Assembly (NCBI GenBank): GCA_000349905.1 | Contig: KB722763.1 | Span: forward strand, 355,669-417,792 | Source of the DNA: Volvariella volvacea V23 | Lineage: Eukaryota; Basidiomycota; Agaricomycetes; Agaricales; Pluteaceae | DNA: 62,124 bases | Reading direction: 5' to 3' | Part shown: piece by piece, positions 57,329 through 62,124 of the stretch | Position numbering within the stretch: position 1 is the stretch's first letter | Layout: each line of letters starts with the position of its first letter | The notes under the pieces: generated by a model | The model's database searches: none | The model's input: the letters and a program-made list of their open reading frames with translations, nothing else | Told to the model about the DNA's origin: nothing | Made by a program: the position numbers and the translations under genes

Positions 57329-60300
57329 TCAGATGTTGTCCTCCGGGCTTTCGTCAATCAGCTTCGCATAGTCCTCATAACTCGCAAACGTCGGCAGCGC
57401 CTTGCGTTTCTTCCGCTGTCCGCCCTCGTCCTCTTTCCGCTTGCGCTTTTGCGGCGCCTCCTCTGCCGCCACGCCGCCCCACTCTGCTTCTTCCGTGTCG
57501 CTGCCACCTGTATCAGAACCGTTGTATTCGATCAATCCCTCAAATGGCAGCAGGTCTTCGTCGTCCGACCCTTCCGCGAGAGAGGCTCCACCCTCTGCAA
57601 GTTCGTCTGTGTTCTCGGCATCTTCGTCCAGCCCTTCCTCGATGTCGTCCTCCAAATCCTCAGGAATATCGTCGCTGTCTTCGTCAAACGGAATATCATC
57701 TCCAGTTGCCTTGGGCATAGTAGCCTTCATAGCCTGTATCAGAGCATTAGAATAGAGAACTGGCCTGCGCGGTGAACTCACCTTCCAGATCTCAGCTTCT
57801 TCCTCATCGCTACTGCCACTGCCATGGTCGGATTGATCGTCATTTTGATCATCGCTTTGTTCTTCGGTCTTGTGGGGCTTGGATCGCTCCTTTTCTTGTT
57901 TTCGTGTAAAGAATTTGTGGAAGAATAGCTGGAGCCGGCAATCAGAACTGCTATACATCGGTATACCACGGAACACACCTGATCCACGGGAACATCGTGT
58001 TCCTTTTTCTTCAAGAAGTTGGGGTCGTTGACGCTTAACTCTGTAGCCTCACCCTTGACCAGTTTTATTCCCTCCAGAGCACTGGCAGCTGGTTGCATGG
58101 CGCTCCCTCCCTTGGCCTTGAATCCGCCCTCCGTACTGCCTTTGACTTTCTTTGGATTTTTGTATACAAAACGGTCCAGGAAGTGCGAGAATGTGTTCAA
58201 TGAAAGGTCGGCTTGAGCTGTGATGGGTTGCGACAGTAGCAGTTGGCGGGCGTGTAATGATACCGCAGGGTGGTAATGGTGAAGCAGGGGCATCTGTAGC
58301 GTGAGTTAGTAACTGTTCGTGCACCAGCTCAAAATCCCTTGCTGACCAGTTCCCACAAGGGTGAGCCAGATGCATGGGCAAACTGGGGGTCCCTCTTACG
58401 GGCGTCATAGCCATCGCCTGTTCCTTTTGACAAGCCGTCATTCAACATCTCTCTGAGCCCGGGTATTGCGCTGAATAACTGCCGAGAATAAGTTGGTTTG
58501 GAGCGGTATTCGTCGTTAGATGACCTACCTCTCCAAGCAAGAACAACCCGCCGGTGATGAATTCAGTAGCCCCACCTCCCCCACTTACAAGCACCTGAAC
58601 GAACCGCCGAACAAGGGCTCGGATACGCTCATTCCCAGCGTTGCCAAAATCAGCCTTTATAGATTTGAACAGGAGGTTGAGGTACATGGCCTGTTTGGAG
58701 GACGAAGCTAATCTTGTATCAAAAAGCGATTCGTATAGCGTGCGATAATATCGATCGGCTATATTTTTGGGTGTCGAAGGAGAGTCTGCGCTCGAAAGAG
58801 AGCTTGTAATTTGTTGAATGAGCACTAGTGCTTGGAGTGAGATATTGAATGTGGATGTGTGAGTGATGAAAAAGAGCGTATCAACGTGCTTGTTCAGCCT
58901 GTACCATTAGTGGTGAACATGCCCCCTGTTGACCACAGACTCACTTTGTCGTAGCTGCATCTATTTTTGCAAACGGTAGCGCTCTATTCACGCCAGTCAA
59001 GATGGCCGAGACCAACTTCGAGTGCGTGTCTTCTACCTCTGTGAATAATGAAGAGCCTGTTCCACGCGGTTTCTGCTCTTTTGGCCCGCGCTTGTGGTCT
59101 CTAACCCGCCCTCGCTTATCTTTTGTCAACTCTCGAACGCTACCCCCGTCCTCATCCAAACTGTCGGTCTGCCCCCCCTCCCCGATGATATCTTGGAAGA
59201 TTTCAAAATAAACATCAATCAACTGCAAGGCTGCCTCGCGATCAGCTTGGCTCAAGACGATTTGATTGAGAGTAATTATTGAATAGTATTTCGCGTGTAG
59301 ATTTGCGTTCACGGTTTTTTTGGGTTTAGGCTCGCCGTCGTGATCAGAGAATCGAATGTGCTTTGAAGGACTTTCTTTGAGTTTGAATGATGAACCGCCT
59401 TGAGGTCGCATCACTAAAGCAATAACCTCGCGGATGACCACAGCTTTCATCGACGGGTGCGCTTGCAGTAGCTGAAGAATATGAAAGGATGCCCTCGAAC
59501 ATACCGACTTTTCCGTATCGCCCTACTTCATAGCCTTAGCACTACAATCAAGCAGATGAGAGATACGCACGAGCTTATTGACGAGAAGCCGAAGTAGGTT
59601 CTGCTCTTGTTCAGGCTTCTCGCGTAACAAATTATATATTTGGGCAAGGCTTTGAGTTCTGACATATGGTAGGGCGTCAAGAGATAGAGCCTGCAAAGAG
59701 TTAAAGTCGAGCAGTTCGTTTCTGCACGGCGAGTGTCCTACCTCGGCAATTTCCAAGACTGAGAAAAAATACTTCTTGAGCCAGTCCTCAAAATACCACA
59801 CGAGTAGGTGTTGATCAGTAACCGCTGGGTGCAATAGTGGCTGATCACAGAAATATCTGGCCTGGTGTTATAACAGTATCCATTCAAGACGCTGCGAAAT
59901 CTTACTTGAGCTTTCTGTCGGGCCCTCCCCCACCGATCCACCAATCCACGATGCAGCGTAGTGCCTTCAAACATTCATCCCTACCACCCTTTCCTTTGCC
60001 TCTCTCGGCCATGGATTTCAACGCTTCAAGGGCTTTGGTGTTGTGGAGAGGACTACTTTGTATTAGTAGTGTCAAGGCACTCAGGCGATCAGACAGCGTC
60101 CCAGACGAGGTCATCCTTGCCAAAAAGCTAGCTTCTGAGGACGAGGATGACGAAGATTGGTATGTATCGTTATCGTTGCGGAATAATGTAGAGGCACGGT
60201 TTGTGATTGAAACGAGTTGTGCACCTGTTGCTGAGTAGCGAGATTCCTTTGAGGCATGTAGGGCTGGGATGGTCCGATGCCAATGGGACACAGGCGCAAT

Positions 60301-60420
60301 GATATAAGACGCATTGTGCTGGTCTGTATTCCCTTGCGGCGCCTTCGCTTTTTGGGTCTGTGACGCGCTAGGTTGATGTTGCTTCAAGCGGACCATGAGG
60401 GGCAGTAAGTTAAGCCGCAT
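57329..60420 (-). CDS. MAK21: ribosome biogenesis factor Noc1/Mak21 (CBF family)
   Basis: 898 residues from nine exons: 60420-59906, 59856-59742, 59690-59571, 59522-58945, 58898-58529, 58478-58347, 58293-57979, 57928-57782, 57733-57329. It is a nucleolar factor that, with Noc2, carries pre-60S particles. Recognisable blocks are SGTLSDRLSALTLLIQSSPL, KGKGGRDECLKALRC, DWLKKYFFSVLE, LREKPEQEQNLLRLLVNKL, then the CBF domain (NIADRYYRTLYESLFD, RIRALVRRFVQVL, LMPLLHHYHPAVSLHARQLL, DRFVYKNPKK). The acidic tail (EEGLDEDAENTDEL) ends with a basic cluster QKRKRKEDEGGQRKKRK. Homologues are often a little longer at the N-terminus. Here the first ATG is 65 bp from a tRNA gene, so the start is provisional; a second ATG follows at 60396. 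Confidence 0.9.
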
Positions 60421-60474
60421 ACGACTTGCAAGTGAAATTTGATATGGTGTCAGCCAATCGACATTGTCAGTGAC

Positions 60475-60480
60475 AAAAAA
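60475..60480 (-). terminator. RNA polymerase III terminator of the tRNA-Gly gene
   Basis: A run of six T on the minus strand, beginning four bases after the tRNA 3' end at 60485. This is the usual Pol III stop signal. Confidence 0.75.
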
Positions 60481-60484
60481 TATT

Positions 60485-60567
60485 ACGCCGAAGGGGAGTC
60501 GAACCCCTGCCGCTTGCTAAACCCAGTAAATGGAAGGCAAGCATGATAACCGCTTCACCATCGGCGT
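60485..60567 (-). tRNA. trnG-TCC: tRNA-Gly (anticodon TCC) with a 12-nt intron
   Basis: The minus strand folds as a tRNA. The 7-bp acceptor stem is ACGCCGA with TCGGCGT. The D arm has the usual AGCGGTTA loop. The anticodon stem is CTTGC with GCAAG, and the T arm is AGGGG with CCCCT around TTCGACT. The anticodon loop reads C-T-TCC-A, then an insertion of 12 bases ending before A38, at the standard intron site one base 3' of the anticodon. The mature length would be 71 nt, normal for tRNA-Gly. It lies 65 bp upstream of the first ATG of NOC1, on the same strand. Confidence 0.93.
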
Positions 60568-60829
60568 TTTATAAAGTTCGCTATATCCCTACGATACAAC
60601 CAAAAGTTGATTAGAAAACTACTCCAATGTTTAATATTGATTAGTTGAATGATTACGGAGGCCCCAACTTAAAACTGCACCCCGAAACAAGAGTCAAGCT
60701 AGTGCAAATATCACGCAAAATGTTGTGTAGTAATAGGTATGAATTAATTGCAATGAAATACAGAAAAATCAATAGGCTGTACAGATGACCACTATCAACA
60801 TCTCTGATACTAAGCCATGTTAAAGGCGG

Positions 60830-62124
60830 TTAGACGCCCAAGTTGACAGGAACGCCACCAACAGGGGCGACGACCCCGCCACCGGGGTTGGGAACGGGGT
60901 TGGGAACGGGAGCAGGGAGGTTACCACCGGGCACAGTACCAACAGGTGCACCAAGGTAAGAACCTCCATAGCCAAAGCCTTGATTAAATCCAGGAGTGCC
61001 GTAGGTAAAGCCGTCGTAACCTTTGTAGTTGCCGAAGTAGCCCCCGAAGGAGTTGCCTTCAGGGTGGTGATACTTGCCGTGGTGATGGTCGTATTCGTCG
61101 TCGTACTCCTCATGGCCGTGGGGGCCATGGCCATATTCGCGCTTGTAGAACTCGTTCTTGTAGTCATCCTTGTATTCGTCCTTGTACTCGGGCTTATATT
61201 CTTCTACCTTCTTGAATTCGTCCTTGTGCTCGTGAGCCTTTTTGGCCTTCTTGTACTCGTCGGCTTTGTACTCGTCCTTCTTGAAGTCCTTCTTGGCGAA
61301 GTCCTCCTCTTTGTACTCACGATCGTATTCAGCCTTGAACTCCTTCTTGGGCTCGTAACCATAGCCATAGCCCTCTTCGCGCTTGTAGAATTCGTTCTGG
61401 TACTCGTCCTTGTACTCGGGCTTATATTCATGCTTGTACTCGGGCTTGTACTCCTCTACCTTCTTGAATTCGTCCTTGTGCTCGTGAGCTTTCTTAGCCT
61501 TCTTGTACTCGTCAGCCTTGTACTCATTCTTCTTGAAGTCCTTTTTAGCGAAATCTTCGTCCTTGTACTCGCGATCGTATTCAGACCTGAACTCTTTCTT
61601 GGGCTCATAGCCATAGCCGTACTCGCGCTTGTAGTAGTCATGCTTGTACTCTGGCTTGTATTCTTCTACCTTCTTGAACTCGTCCTTGTGCTCGTGAGCT
61701 TTCTTAGCCTTCTTGTACTCGTCGGCTTTGTACTCGTCCTTCTTGAAGTCCTTCTTGGCGAAGTCCTCCTCTTTATACTCGCGGTCGTATTCAGCTTGAA
61801 TTCCTTCTTGGGCTCATAACCGTAGCCGTAGCTCTCCTCACGCTTGTAGAATTCGTTCTGGTACTCGTCCTTGTACTCGGGCTTATATTCATGCTTGTAC
61901 TCGGGCTTGTACCCCTCGACCTTCTTGAATTCGTCCTTGTGCTCGTGGGCTTTCTTAGCCTTCTTGTACTCGTCAGCCTTGTACTCATTCTTCTTGAAGT
62001 CCTTCTTGGCGAATTCTTCATCCTTGTACTCGCGATCGTATTCAGACTTGAACTCTTTTTGGGCTCATAGCCATAACCATATTCGCGCTTGTAGTAGTCA
62101 TGCTTGTACTCTGGCTTGTACTCC
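60830..62124 (-). CDS. Tyr/Lys/Glu-rich tandem-repeat protein, 5' part beyond the window
   Basis: Only the 3' part is in the window. The minus-strand frame ending at the TAA 60830-60832 encodes imperfect repeats of about 72-82 residues, made of short motifs such as EYKPEYKDEY, DEYKKAKKAHEHKDEFKK, FAKKDFKK and GYGYEPKKEF. Each unit holds one KR dipeptide (FYKREEGYGY, YYKREYGYGY). The last unit turns His/Asp-rich (EEYDDEYDHHHGKYHHPEG), then Gly/Tyr/Phe-rich (GFNQGFGYGGSYLG). The tail is Gly/Pro/Val-rich, ending GVPVNLGV. No known domain is seen. The composition suggests a secreted structural or adhesive protein, but no signal peptide is in view. Copies near 61794 and 62057 each lack one base relative to sister repeats, so the frame slips there: either sequence errors in a repeat array or real decay. 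Confidence 0.6.
61140..62124. repeat. DNA tandem array encoding the Tyr/Lys repeats
   Basis: Four units of about 215-247 bp start near 61140, 61380, 61628 and 61843; each starts at the codons for the KR-containing motif and runs to the next. The units at 61380 and 61843 are nearly identical and carry an extra YKPEYKHEYK stretch. The units at 61140 and 61628 are shorter relatives. So there is a higher-order period of about 460 bp, meaning the array grew by duplication of unit pairs. It continues beyond the window. Confidence 0.8.

Noticed and set aside
60980..61819. A 279-codon plus-strand frame, extremely rich in Val and Leu, looking like a multi-span membrane protein
   Set aside because: It is the antisense of the Tyr/Lys/Glu codons (TAC, AAG, GAG) of the repeat gene, which automatically yields Val/Leu/Phe codons. 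The minus strand has the ordered repeat and a meaningful C-terminus.
1..62124. CRISPR array, phage attachment sites or bacterial operon signals
   Set aside because: None seen. Short introns, F-box, GPI anchor and exosome genes show a eukaryotic chromosome, so these features are not expected.

Overview
This window is a piece of a filamentous basidiomycete genome, most likely an Agaricomycete. The genes are dense and broken by many short introns (about 45-75 nt, GT-AG with a few GC-AG). There are F-box/LRR proteins of the mushroom type, a GPI anchor gene, a Rho4-type GTPase and exosome and ribosome-biogenesis genes, with no bacterial-style operons. I could not name the genus. All exon joins were inferred by eye from splice consensus, frame phase and protein-family fit. 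Every multi-exon model given with full exon coordinates sums to a whole number of codons.

Region 1 (1-11.5 kb) is a diverged tandem segmental duplication. Each unit of about 3.5-4 kb carries, on the minus strand, the 3' part of an F-box gene, a long spacer and a tiny three-exon cysteine-rich gene that looks like a metallothionein (copies at 1120-1335 and 4972-5319, each with a TATA box about 80 bp upstream). The F-box gene is intact in unit B (7.6-9.3 kb) and a degraded stub in unit A. A second intact F-box paralogue lies at 9.8-11.5 kb.

Region 2 (12-23.9 kb) has a PIN-domain protein, a large Ser/Pro/Lys-rich protein (protein X) and a five-exon F-box gene, separated by long empty spacers. 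Region 3 (23.9-35.4 kb) has three paralogous secreted alpha/beta hydrolases of the TAP (tripeptidyl aminopeptidase-like) family. The first is a pseudogene with two nonsense codons and a 20-nt deletion; the other two are intact and divergently transcribed. A monocarboxylate-transporter-like MFS gene of 14 exons follows, then remnants of an unrecognised gene.

Region 4 (37.8-60.6 kb) is compact housekeeping sequence: a second large low-complexity protein (protein Y) that shares a short N-terminal module with X, a fungal Xaa-Pro aminopeptidase, RRP42 of the exosome, a GH5 glycosidase, a FAD amine oxidoreductase, a Rho4-like GTPase, GPI1/PIG-Q, a bifunctional lysine-ketoglutarate reductase/saccharopine dehydrogenase, NOC1/MAK21 and a tRNA-Gly(TCC) with an intron. 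Several neighbours share very short divergent promoters (86 and 140 bp) or are nearly abutting tail to tail (75 bp).

Region 5 (60.8 kb to the window end) is the 3' part of a Tyr/Lys/Glu-rich tandem-repeat protein with a Gly/Pro/Val-rich C-terminus. It runs off the window, and two of its repeat copies are one base short.
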